A stretch of 64,000 nucleotides of DNA from Kiritimatiellia bacterium (GTDB lineage: Bacteria; Verrucomicrobiota; Kiritimatiellia; UBA8416; YA12-FULL-48-11), in NCBI GenBank assembly GCA_028716365.1, contig JAQUPZ010000014.1:1-64000 (forward strand), written 5' to 3'. The notes under the pieces were generated by a model. The model ran no database searches, was not told the origin of the DNA, and worked only from the letters and a program-made list of their open reading frames with translations. Numbering within the stretch: position 1 is the stretch's first letter; each line of letters opens with the position of its first letter. The position numbers and the translations under genes are program-made. Shown here in pieces: positions 6,195-13,688 of this stretch.

Positions 6195-6455
6195 ATGAAT
6201 AAAACATCAGTAATACACGCAAGAATAGAACCTCGCACAAAGAACAGAGCAGAAGTTGTGCTCAAGCGTCTCGGGATGAGCCCGACCGAAGCAATTCGCC
6301 TCTTCTACACTCAAATTTGTCTCCGCAGTGGCCTCCCCTTCCAAGTCCACATTCCCAACGAAACCACCAGAAGTACTCTTGAGGCAAGCCGCAACGGCGA
6401 GAACGTTGATAAATTTTGCTCCCTGGATAAGATGTTTGATAGCTGGGAGAAATGA
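6195..6455 (+). CDS. Cassette 13: RelB/DinJ-family antitoxin
   Basis: 86 residues. The N-terminal KTSVIHARIEPRTKNRAEVVLKRLGMSPTEAIRLFYTQI pattern (strand, helix, LGMSPTEAI, helix) is characteristic of RelB/DinJ ribbon-helix-helix antitoxins, which dimerise, bind their own promoter and block the partner toxin with the C-terminal tail (here about residues 45-86). The stop overlaps the toxin start by 4 bases (ATGA), a tight translational coupling. Confidence 0.88.
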   Translation: MNKTSVIHARIEPRTKNRAEVVLKRLGMSPTEAIRLFYTQICLRSGLPFQVHIPNETTRSTLEASRNGENVDKFCSLDKMFDSWEK

Positions 6456-6721
6456 AAACCCTCTCGCAAACCAAGCAATTCTCAAAAGACATCAAGAAAA
6501 TGCAGAAGCGCGGTAAGGACTTGGAAAAGATAAAAATAATTGTCCGCAAACTTGCACAAGGTGAACCCCTTGAAATCAGACATTACGATCACCCATTAAG
6601 CGGCGAATGGAACAATTCCCGAGATTGCCATATTGAGCCGGATTGGATTCTTATTTACACCGCCGACTCTACATCTCTGCGCCTTGAACGAACAGGAACC
6701 CATGCAGACCTATTCAGATAA
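6452..6721 (+). CDS. Cassette 13: YafQ-family mRNA interferase toxin
   Basis: 89 residues. RHYDHPLSGEWNNSRDCHIEPDWILIYTADSTSLRLERTGTHADLF carries the YafQ signature: the HPL..W....DCHI.PDW core and the final GTHADLF. The His and Asp residues used by YafQ for ribosome-dependent mRNA cleavage are visible (HP, CHI, PDW, THAD). The gene overlaps the antitoxin gene and stops 2 bases before attC13. It forms a complete second addiction module at the far end of the array. Confidence 0.9.
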   Translation: MKTLSQTKQFSKDIKKMQKRGKDLEKIKIIVRKLAQGEPLEIRHYDHPLSGEWNNSRDCHIEPDWILIYTADSTSLRLERTGTHADLFR

Positions 6722-6723
6722 AT

Positions 6724-6788
6724 GCGTCAAATAATCTCCAGTAGCGTACGTCGCGAAACCGCGCCGCCGCTGAGGAGTGGCGTTGAAC
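6724..6788 (+). other. attC: attC site 13 (last, degenerate R'')
   Basis: R' GTTGAAC (6782-6788) is canonical and the hairpin core (TAGCGTACGTCGCG / CGCGCCGCCGCT) resembles attC4, but the expected R'' GTTCAAC is degraded to something like GTCAAAT around 6726. This is the last recognisable site, so the array ends here. Confidence 0.65.
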
Positions 6789-6808
6789 CCTAAGGAAATA
6801 AGAAAACA

Positions 6809-7942
6809 ATGAAGCGATTTATTATTGGATACCTGTGCTGGGCCGTACTGGCACAACCGCACAAGGAAGATGAGGATACTGTCATTCGGACGCCTCCCTT
6901 CGGAGTCCAGACCATGTGGCCATTCTATCAACCCACCAAGTACCTGAAAATTGAACCGTTCAACATTCATATCCTGGGTACACCATCAGTCAGTGACTGG
7001 ATGATGCGGGAATCCTGTCTCCTGATCAGGAACATGGTCGCTGCACTGAAGCGTCCGGAAGATCGTGAAAAGTTCTCAGGGCACCAGGCTTTCCTGATTA
7101 CTGATGATGATCCAGCTCTTCCTGGAACTCGAGGGCATCGAAACACCGGCGGCCACGGCTTCAGCCTTTTCAATGAGGATCTTGTCTGTGCTGAAGCGGT
7201 TGACACCCTGTATCCAGATGCCAAGCCCGCGTTCAGAGCGTGGGATACACCAGTACACGAATTTGGCCATGCCATCGAACATACCCTTAAACTGGAGTCC
7301 AAATCTGATGCCGTCTTCTCGCGGCATGCGCGAAACTACAACCCAAAGGTGGCCCGTGAGTATATCGCGTGGGCAGTGCAGGCATGGTTTGCGAGCACAA
7401 GGGATGGGCGCGGAAGAGACGCCATGCCCGACTGGCAGTTTGAGTATCTCTCGACCATTTTTTCTGCAGAGAATAAATGGACTCCTGTCTGTAATGGTGT
7501 CCGGCCCTCCCGTACGGCTGCCAGGAACACCGGCACAATTACATCCAACTCCTCGACCGTGGAAGAAAACGCAAAGAGAGAGTCAACCCTGTCACTGGTC
7601 CGTCATGTCGATCTTGAGGCGCTGGCAGGCAACTACCAGCGTATTCCCGTTCAAAACAAATGGCATGCCGGCAGCATCTCCATTGAAAAGCGCGATGATA
7701 AGGGTCAGCCGACCGTACTGAGATGGACGAACCAGGCCGGGAAGTCATGGCGTCTGTTCCCTGACCTGGAAGCAGGAGGCCTGCAAACAGACAAGGAGAA
7801 CCCCTATTACTCGTCGAATCTGAAGTCTGGAAGAATATTCCAGCTCGCGTTTGACAGGACCAAGGCCACGGCATTTCCCACGCATGCTTCCGGCTTTTGG
7901 TTTCAAGACCAACTCTATGTAAAAACTTCCGAAATAAAATAG
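6809..7942 (+). CDS. Predicted zinc metallopeptidase (HExxH) protein
   Basis: 377 residues with a short hydrophobic N-terminus. VHEFGHAIEH at residues 149-158 gives the zinc-binding HExxH (H150, E151, H154), so a zincin-type hydrolase is likely. The N-terminal half would be the catalytic domain and the C-terminal 130 residues (LEALAGNYQ, LRWTNQAGKSWRLFPD) resemble a small beta domain. It follows the last attC by 21 bases, but no attC follows it, so it is either a host gene at the array edge or a cassette that has lost its site. Base composition is richer in GC than the cassettes, favouring a host gene. The substrate is unknown. Confidence 0.65.
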   Translation: MKRFIIGYLCWAVLAQPHKEDEDTVIRTPPFGVQTMWPFYQPTKYLKIEPFNIHILGTPSVSDWMMRESCLLIRNMVAALKRPEDREKFSGHQAFLITDDDPALPGTRGHRNTGGHGFSLFNEDLVCAEAVDTLYPDAKPAFRAWDTPVHEFGHAIEHTLKLESKSDAVFSRHARNYNPKVAREYIAWAVQAWFASTRDGRGRDAMPDWQFEYLSTIFSAENKWTPVCNGVRPSRTAARNTGTITSNSSTVEENAKRESTLSLVRHVDLEALAGNYQRIPVQNKWHAGSISIEKRDDKGQPTVLRWTNQAGKSWRLFPDLEAGGLQTDKENPYYSSNLKSGRIFQLAFDRTKATAFPTHASGFWFQDQLYVKTSEIK

Positions 7943-7995
7943 TGGCCAGTTAACTTCCCAAACGATGGAAAAGCTCAATTTTCCCCAAATATCAC

Positions 7996-8024
7996 TTGAC
8001 AAAACGGATATTGATTCGTTAATT
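7996..8024 (+). promoter_or_regulatory. Candidate promoter of the hox-hyp operon
   Basis: TTGACA (7996-8001), a 17-base spacer and TTAATT (8019-8024), giving a leader of about 118 bases before hoxF. The rest of the 206-base gap 7943-8148 is AT-rich with no ORF and no attC. Confidence 0.45.
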
Positions 8025-8148
8025 TTTTGGCGAAATGGGCGGGAGATAGAAGCTTTTTTATGGTTTTCATTAATTTTTCGTTGTACGGGTTTGCGCCGTA
8101 TTCCTCTCTTACCCGTTTAAGTCAAATTTCCCTGAAAGAGGTGTATAT

Positions 8149-9972
8149 ATGAGCGAAAATCTCGGCACATTCATTAAGAATGTCTGCCATAAGTACAAGA
8201 AAGACAAGACCCGCCTGATGGACATCGCATGCGAAGTGCAGGAGCAGTTCGGCTGTGTGTCCGGCAAGGCCATGGACCTCATTGCCGGGGAAATTTCCAT
8301 ACACCGCGTCGAAGTGGAAAACCTCGTCTCCTTCTATGCTTTCCTCTCAAAAGAACCCAAAGGTAAAATCGTAATCCGTCTCTGTAACGATATTATAGAT
8401 GAATTGAATGGCGCCGAGGAAGTCGCAAAAGCCTTTTCAGAAGAACTCGGCATCAAGGTCGGCCAGACAACGGCAGACGGCAAAATTACACTGGAATATA
8501 CTCCCTGTATCGGCATGTGCGACCAGGCCCCGGCCGCAATGGTCAACGATGTGATTGTTACGAACCTTAACAGCGACAAAGCACGCAAAATCGCACATTC
8601 CATCAAGAAACACGGTGATCCTTCAAAATTATCTGCGCCACTGGGCGATGGAAACAATGCCAATGAACTGGTCCTGTCAATGGTCAATAATAACATCCGC
8701 CAGAAAGGTGAAGTTATATTCGCCAGGCACGAACAGGGCGCCGGTTTGACGAAGGCGCTCTCGCTCTCGCCCGTCGAAGTGATCAGGGACATCAAGACAG
8801 CACGGTTACGCGGGCGCGGCGGCGCGGGATTCCCTACTGGAATGAAATGGGAATTTGCACGTCAGGCGACCGGTACCAACCGGTATGTAATCTGTAATGC
8901 CGACGAAGGTGAACCGGGAACTTTCAAGGACAGGGTAATCCTGACTGAATGCCCCGACCTGATGTTTGAAGGTATGACCATAGCCGGATATGCGATTGGT
9001 TCTGAAACAGGCATTCTATATCTTCGCGGGGAGTATGCATATCTCCGCGCATTTCTTGAAAAGATACTGAGTAACCGCCGTAAGAATGGAATGCTTGGCA
9101 AGGATGTTGGCGGTAAAAAAGGATTTAACTTCGATATTCGTATTCAAATGGGTGCAGGCGCCTACATCTGCGGCGAAGAGACCGCCCTGATAAGTTCGTG
9201 CGAAGGTCTGCGCGGCGATCCCAAAACAAGGCCCCCCTTCCCCGCGCAAAAAGGTTACCTGGCTTCGCCGACAACCGTTAACAACGTTGAAACGTTCTGC
9301 TGTGTGGCGAGGATACTTGACAAGGGCGCTCCCTGGTTCACGGAAATCGGTTCCCAGGGAAGTCCCAGCACAAAACTGCTCAGTGTTTCCGGCGACTGCA
9401 AAAAACCCGGCGTGTATGAAGTGCCATTCGGGATCAAGGTGAGCGATTTACTTAAAATGGTCGGCGCCGAAGATACCGCGGCAGTACAGGTTGGCGGCCC
9501 GTCGGGCCAGATGATAGGTCCTGCCGACTTTAAACGGACAATATGCTATGACGACCTCGCCACCGGTGGATCGATCATGATCTTCAATTCCACCCGCGAT
9601 GTCCTGAGAATTGCATCAAAGTTCATGGAGTTTTTTGTCGAGGAAAGCTGCGGTTACTGTACGCCCTGCCGTACCGGAAACGTTCTGCTCAAGGAAAGGC
9701 TGGACAGGATAATCGCCGGGAAAGGTGAACCATCAGACCTGGACTACCTGCAGGAGCTCGGGGAATCTGTAAAAGTTTCCAGCCGGTGTGGAATGGGACA
9801 GACATCCCCCAACCCGGTTCTGAGTACGCTCAAAAATTTCCGCGGACAATACGAAAAACTTACAAAGCGCAGTAAAGACGGGCTGATGCAGTCCTTCGAC
9901 ATCAAGGCTGCCATTGCCGACGCGGAAGCGATTGCGGGCAGACCTTCTGAAAAATTTTCATTGAACAGTTAA
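8149..9972 (+). CDS. hoxF: NAD-linked [NiFe] hydrogenase diaphorase subunit, NuoE-NuoF fusion
   Basis: 607 residues, the length and order of HoxF from soluble group 3d hydrogenases. Residues about 1-155 are a NuoE-like thioredoxin-fold domain; from about 175 a NuoF domain with the FMN motif GRGGAGFPTG, the NAD-site segment ICGEETALISSCEG and the [4Fe-4S] motif ESCGYCTPCRTGN. It passes electrons between NAD(H) and the hydrogenase module in the cytoplasm. In the NuoE domain three of four cluster cysteines are seen (C79, C120, C124); the position where the second cysteine is expected is D84. First gene of a co-directional hydrogenase operon; AGAGG lies 7 bases before the ATG. Confidence 0.93.
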   Translation: MSENLGTFIKNVCHKYKKDKTRLMDIACEVQEQFGCVSGKAMDLIAGEISIHRVEVENLVSFYAFLSKEPKGKIVIRLCNDIIDELNGAEEVAKAFSEELGIKVGQTTADGKITLEYTPCIGMCDQAPAAMVNDVIVTNLNSDKARKIAHSIKKHGDPSKLSAPLGDGNNANELVLSMVNNNIRQKGEVIFARHEQGAGLTKALSLSPVEVIRDIKTARLRGRGGAGFPTGMKWEFARQATGTNRYVICNADEGEPGTFKDRVILTECPDLMFEGMTIAGYAIGSETGILYLRGEYAYLRAFLEKILSNRRKNGMLGKDVGGKKGFNFDIRIQMGAGAYICGEETALISSCEGLRGDPKTRPPFPAQKGYLASPTTVNNVETFCCVARILDKGAPWFTEIGSQGSPSTKLLSVSGDCKKPGVYEVPFGIKVSDLLKMVGAEDTAAVQVGGPSGQMIGPADFKRTICYDDLATGGSIMIFNSTRDVLRIASKFMEFFVEESCGYCTPCRTGNVLLKERLDRIIAGKGEPSDLDYLQELGESVKVSSRCGMGQTSPNPVLSTLKNFRGQYEKLTKRSKDGLMQSFDIKAAIADAEAIAGRPSEKFSLNS

Positions 9973-9989
9973 ATGTAAAGCGAGGAATT

Positions 9990-10700
9990 ATGAGCGACAA
10001 CATAACTTTCACTATCGATGGTGTTGAAGTTAAAGCCCGGCATGGTGAAACAATTATTGAAGCTGCCGACAGGGCCGGCATCTATATTCCCCGCCTCTGT
10101 TACATGAAAGATCTGATACCGCACGGCAGCTGCCGGGTATGCACGGTGATGGTAAATGGCAGACCGCAGGCGGCATGTACACAGCCAGTTGTACAGGGTA
10201 TCGTTGTGGAGAATAACACCCCTGCAATGCAGAAACACAGGCGCAACCTGATCGATATGCTCTTCGTGGAAGGCAACCATTTCTGCATGTTCTGCGAGAA
10301 AAGCGGAAACTGCGAACTGCAGGCAATGGCGTATCGTTTCGGTATACCCGCGCCGAAATATCCCTACATGTTTCCCGATAAAGACATTGATGCCTCGCAC
10401 CCTGACATTTTCATTGACCGCAACCGCTGCATCCTCTGCGGCCGATGCGTGTCGGCATCACGCGATGTGGACGGTAAAACGGCTTTTGAGTTTGCTGGAC
10501 GGGGGCCTCACAAGAAAATTGCAGTAAATGCAGAGGCAAATCTTGGCGACACAAATGCCGAGGCGAGCGATAAGGCCATGTCTGTCTGCCCTGTAGGCGC
10601 ACTTATGAAAAAACGCATCGGCTTTGCAGTCCCCATTGGAAGCAGAAAATATGACACAAAACCAATTGGATCCGAGATTGAATCTTCCACCAGGAAATAA
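9990..10700 (+). CDS. hoxU: NAD-linked [NiFe] hydrogenase iron-sulfur subunit
   Basis: 236 residues. An N-terminal [2Fe-2S] ferredoxin domain (CYMKDLIPHGSCRVCTV, later C) is followed by the HoxU-type GNHFCMFCEKSGNCELQA cluster-binding segment and a [4Fe-4S] motif CILCGRC with its fourth cysteine probably in SVCPVGAL. It bridges electrons between HoxF and HoxY. GAGG precedes the ATG by 5 bases. It lies 17 bases after hoxF and 20 before hoxY, so it is clearly co-transcribed. Confidence 0.93.
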   Translation: MSDNITFTIDGVEVKARHGETIIEAADRAGIYIPRLCYMKDLIPHGSCRVCTVMVNGRPQAACTQPVVQGIVVENNTPAMQKHRRNLIDMLFVEGNHFCMFCEKSGNCELQAMAYRFGIPAPKYPYMFPDKDIDASHPDIFIDRNRCILCGRCVSASRDVDGKTAFEFAGRGPHKKIAVNAEANLGDTNAEASDKAMSVCPVGALMKKRIGFAVPIGSRKYDTKPIGSEIESSTRK

Positions 10701-10720
10701 ATTAAGAGAGGTAATTGAAA

Positions 10721-11266
10721 ATGGATAAGCCAAAGGTTGCAACCACGTCCCTGGCAGGATGTTTCGGCTGTCACATGTCAATCCTTGATATTGACGACCG
10801 GATATTGAAATTGATCGAACTTGTTGATTTCGATAAATCACCGGTCGATGACATCAAAAATTTTACAGGACAATGCGCAATAGGAATTATCGAGGGCGGT
10901 TGCTGTAACGAGGAAAATGTCCACGTACTGCAGGAATTCCGGAAACACTGCAACATCCTGATTGCCTGCGGCGACTGCGCAACAATGGGCGGTATCCCGG
11001 CCATGCGAAACAATATCCCGTTGAAGGAATGCATTGACGAGGCATACAAGAACTCCCCGAGTGTCTACAACCCGAAAAATATCACGCCAAACGATAAAGA
11101 ACTGCCTCTCCTGCTGAACAAGGTGTACCCCTGCCAGGAGGTAGTAAAAATAGACTATTTCCTTCCGGGTTGTCCGCCGTCTGCCGATACGATCTGGCAG
11201 GCACTGGTTGCATTACTGAATAATAAGCCCCTGGATCTTCCGTACAAATTAATCAAGTACGACTGA
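10721..11266 (+). CDS. hoxY: NAD-linked [NiFe] hydrogenase small subunit
   Basis: 181 residues from ATG 10721, with GAGAGG upstream; a TTG two codons earlier is a weaker start. Cysteines for the proximal [4Fe-4S] cluster are visible in AGCFGCHMS, ACGDCATMGG and LPGCPPSADTIW. The short length without a Tat signal or extra C-terminal clusters is typical of cytoplasmic group 3 small subunits. It pairs with HoxH. Confidence 0.93.
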   Translation: MDKPKVATTSLAGCFGCHMSILDIDDRILKLIELVDFDKSPVDDIKNFTGQCAIGIIEGGCCNEENVHVLQEFRKHCNILIACGDCATMGGIPAMRNNIPLKECIDEAYKNSPSVYNPKNITPNDKELPLLLNKVYPCQEVVKIDYFLPGCPPSADTIWQALVALLNNKPLDLPYKLIKYD

Positions 11267-11288
11267 TCCCGGTTTGGAGGATCAAGAA

Positions 11289-12731
11289 GTGAGTACAGAA
11301 AAAAAGCTTAAGCGAATAATCATCGAGCCGGTAACCCGCGTCGAGGGTCACGGCAAAGTATCCATACTCCTGGACGAAAAAAACAAAGTCAGGCAGGCGC
11401 GCCTTCACATCGTTGAATTCCGGGGATTTGAACGATTCATCCAGGGGCGCCCCTACTGGGAAGTGCCAGTTCTTGTCCAGCGGCTCTGCGGCATCTGTCC
11501 CGTCAGCCATCATCTTGCTGCCGCAAAGGCAATGGATGTGATTGTCGGCGCAGACAAACTGACGCCTGCAGCGGAAAAGATCCGTCGCCTGATGCATTAC
11601 GGACAGATGTTCCAATCGCATGCACTGCATTTTTTCCACCTCTGCTCACCGGACCTCTTATTCGGTTTCGAATCGGACCCGGCAATCCGCAACGTTATAG
11701 GAGTGGCGGCAAAATTCCCTGCCCTCGCGGTCCAGGGCGTAATGATGCGCAAGTACGGGCAGGAAATCATCAAGGCGACGGCAGGGAAAAAGATCCATGG
11801 TACAGGCGCGATTCCCGGTGGTGTGAACAAAAACCTGTCAACTGCCGAACGGGATGTATTCCTCAAGGACATTGAAAAGATGATGGACTGGGCACGCGGT
11901 GCCCTGAAGATCGCGAAGGATTACACGGTAGAACATCTTCAGACGCTGGCGCCGTTCGGCTCTTTCGATTCGAATCACCTGTCGCTTGTCAGGAAAGACG
12001 GTGCGATGGACCTTTATCACGGCAATCTCAGGGCCATCGACGCGCAGGGTGATAAAATATTCGACCAGGTGGATTATCAAAAGTATCTCGACTATATTGC
12101 CGAGGAAGTCCGTTCCTGGTCGTATATGAAATTCCCGTTCATCAAGCAACTTGGACCGGAAAACGGCTGGTACAGGGTTGGCCCGCTGGCCCGTCTGAAC
12201 ACCTGCGATTTTATTGACACGCCTGAAGCCGAGAAAGCACGAAAAGAATTCACCGCCGTTACAAACAACAAACCCAACAACATAACGATGGCTTATCACT
12301 GGGCACGCATGATTGAACTTCTGCACTCGATTGAAAAGATCAAGGACCTGCTCAACGACAAGGATCTGCAGGGGAAAGACCTTGTTGTCAAAGGAAAACG
12401 CCGCGAAGAAGGCGTTGGTCTCATCGAAGCACCGCGTGGCACGTTATTCCATCATTACCGGGTCAACAAAAATGACCAGATCGAGATGGCTAACCTGATA
12501 GTCTCGACGACCCACAACAATGAACCGATGAACAGGGCGGTCCAGAAGGTGGCCGAAGACAAACTGTCGGGGCAGAAAATAACCGAAGGATTGCTTAACA
12601 ATGTCGAGGTTGCAATCAGGGCTTACGATCCATGCCTGTCCTGCGCAACACATGCAATGGGCAAGATGCCTTTAACCATTGAATTATATGATCACAATGG
12701 CAATTTACTGGATAGAAAAACAAAATCATGA
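11289..12731 (+). CDS. hoxH: NAD-linked [NiFe] hydrogenase large (catalytic) subunit
   Basis: 480 residues from the GTG at 11289, which has GGAGG 8 bases upstream; the frame extends to a TTG at 11274. The active-site ligands are intact: RLCGICPVSHH (C67, C70) and DPCLSCATH (C449, C452). The 25 residues after H455 (AMGKMPL onward) are the C-terminal extension removed by the maturation protease once nickel is in place. All motifs match group 3d HoxH. The enzyme would reversibly oxidise H2 with NAD+. It overlaps hoxW by 4 bases. Confidence 0.95.
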   Translation: MSTEKKLKRIIIEPVTRVEGHGKVSILLDEKNKVRQARLHIVEFRGFERFIQGRPYWEVPVLVQRLCGICPVSHHLAAAKAMDVIVGADKLTPAAEKIRRLMHYGQMFQSHALHFFHLCSPDLLFGFESDPAIRNVIGVAAKFPALAVQGVMMRKYGQEIIKATAGKKIHGTGAIPGGVNKNLSTAERDVFLKDIEKMMDWARGALKIAKDYTVEHLQTLAPFGSFDSNHLSLVRKDGAMDLYHGNLRAIDAQGDKIFDQVDYQKYLDYIAEEVRSWSYMKFPFIKQLGPENGWYRVGPLARLNTCDFIDTPEAEKARKEFTAVTNNKPNNITMAYHWARMIELLHSIEKIKDLLNDKDLQGKDLVVKGKRREEGVGLIEAPRGTLFHHYRVNKNDQIEMANLIVSTTHNNEPMNRAVQKVAEDKLSGQKITEGLLNNVEVAIRAYDPCLSCATHAMGKMPLTIELYDHNGNLLDRKTKS

Positions 12732-13261
12732 AGTCAGGTAAAAGGCGAGTACTTGTAATCGGTTACGGCAATCCCGGGCGGCTTGACGACGGACTCGGTC
12801 CGGCTCTGGCGGCCGCTATTGAAGGACTTGACCTCCCGGGCGTCTCCGTGGAGTCGGACTATCAACTGACAATTGAACATGCTCATGACGTTGCTAATTA
12901 TGATGTGGTAATTTTTGCCGATGCTGATGTAAACATAAACGCCCCTTTTTATTTCCGCAGGCTTGTGCCACAGGTGTCCGCAGGCCTTGGCAGTCATGAT
13001 GTATCACCGGGTGAAATTATTTCGCTGGCGTTGATGCTTTTTGGGGCAACAACACGGTCATACCTGCTTGGTATCCGCGGTTACAAATTCGATGAATTCG
13101 GTGAAATACTGTCAGATATGGCCGGCAAAAACCTTGAACTTGCCGTCGATTTTGTTTCAAATGTTGTAAGAAAAGGAAATTTTGACGAGGCAGCGGAGGA
13201 GTTCTCAGGTACGGAAACGCATTATGTCGACATCTGCATGGATAGGATATCGCTGAACTAG
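12728..13261 (+). CDS. hoxW: Hydrogenase maturation endopeptidase
   Basis: 177 residues of the HycI/HoxW protease family. VIGYGNPGRLDDGLGPA near the N-terminus holds the nickel-sensing acidic residue, and a central VIFADAD segment and the following HDVSPGEIISLA are typical. It cleaves the C-terminal extension of HoxH after nickel insertion. The start codon overlaps the hoxH stop (ATGA), so the protease is translated with its substrate. Confidence 0.9.
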   Translation: MKSGKRRVLVIGYGNPGRLDDGLGPALAAAIEGLDLPGVSVESDYQLTIEHAHDVANYDVVIFADADVNINAPFYFRRLVPQVSAGLGSHDVSPGEIISLALMLFGATTRSYLLGIRGYKFDEFGEILSDMAGKNLELAVDFVSNVVRKGNFDEAAEEFSGTETHYVDICMDRISLN

Positions 13262-13275
13262 GAAAAGGAATGCCC

Positions 13276-13656
13276 ATGAAAAACGGAAAAAATGTTATTC
13301 TCTGCATTGATGATGATCCTGACTTTCTCGATTCACTGCGCATTATCATCGAAAGCGCGGATTACATAACCGAAAGTGCGGACAGCGCCGAAGCCGGTCT
13401 GAAAAAATACAAGGAAGTTAACCCGGATCTCATCATTGTTGACCTCATGATGGAAGAAGTGGATGCAGGAACGAATTTCGTCAAAGAAATCAAGGCTCTT
13501 GGTAAAACACCTCCCATTTACATGTTAAGTTCCGTTGGCGACAGCCTGAGTACCAATACTGACTATACGCGGCTGGGACTCGATGGTGTATTCCAGAAAC
13601 CGATTAAACCAAACATTCTCCTTGAGACCATCGCAACCAGGTTGAAAAAGAAATAA
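13276..13656 (+). CDS. Stand-alone response regulator receiver protein
   Basis: 126 residues comprising a single CheY-like receiver: acidic pocket CIDDDPD near the N-terminus, phospho-acceptor in LIIVDLMME (Asp about residue 56) and conserved Lys in FQKPIKP. There is no output domain. The ATG at 13276 is preferred for its AAGG spacing; an ATG at 13270 is possible. It sits between hoxW and hypF in the hydrogenase operon, so it probably works with the histidine kinase encoded at 18.8 kb; its downstream partner is unknown. Confidence 0.88.
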   Translation: MKNGKNVILCIDDDPDFLDSLRIIIESADYITESADSAEAGLKKYKEVNPDLIIVDLMMEEVDAGTNFVKEIKALGKTPPIYMLSSVGDSLSTNTDYTRLGLDGVFQKPIKPNILLETIATRLKKK

Positions 13657-13680
13657 ACCCGGTATAAATCCGCCGGTTTA
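13654..13680 (+). terminator. Hairpin between receiver gene and hypF
   Basis: TAAACC(C)GG pairs with CCGGTTTA around a 10-base loop, one bulge. The run of T after it is interrupted, so it may act as a weak attenuator or mRNA processing site rather than a full terminator. Confidence 0.35.
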
Positions 13681-13688
13681 CAGTTTTA

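Noticed and set aside
667..6788. Regularly spaced similar sequences in the first 7 kb taken as a CRISPR array
   Set aside because: The repeats are 62-77 nt hairpins separated by 250-800 bases of coding sequence and share only the 7-base ends, which is the attC pattern, not short direct repeats with short spacers.
6957..6963. GTTCAAC inside the metallopeptidase gene as R'' of a fourteenth attC
   Set aside because: It matches the complement of the last R', but no hairpin or following R' is present and it lies inside a conserved-looking coding region; probably chance.
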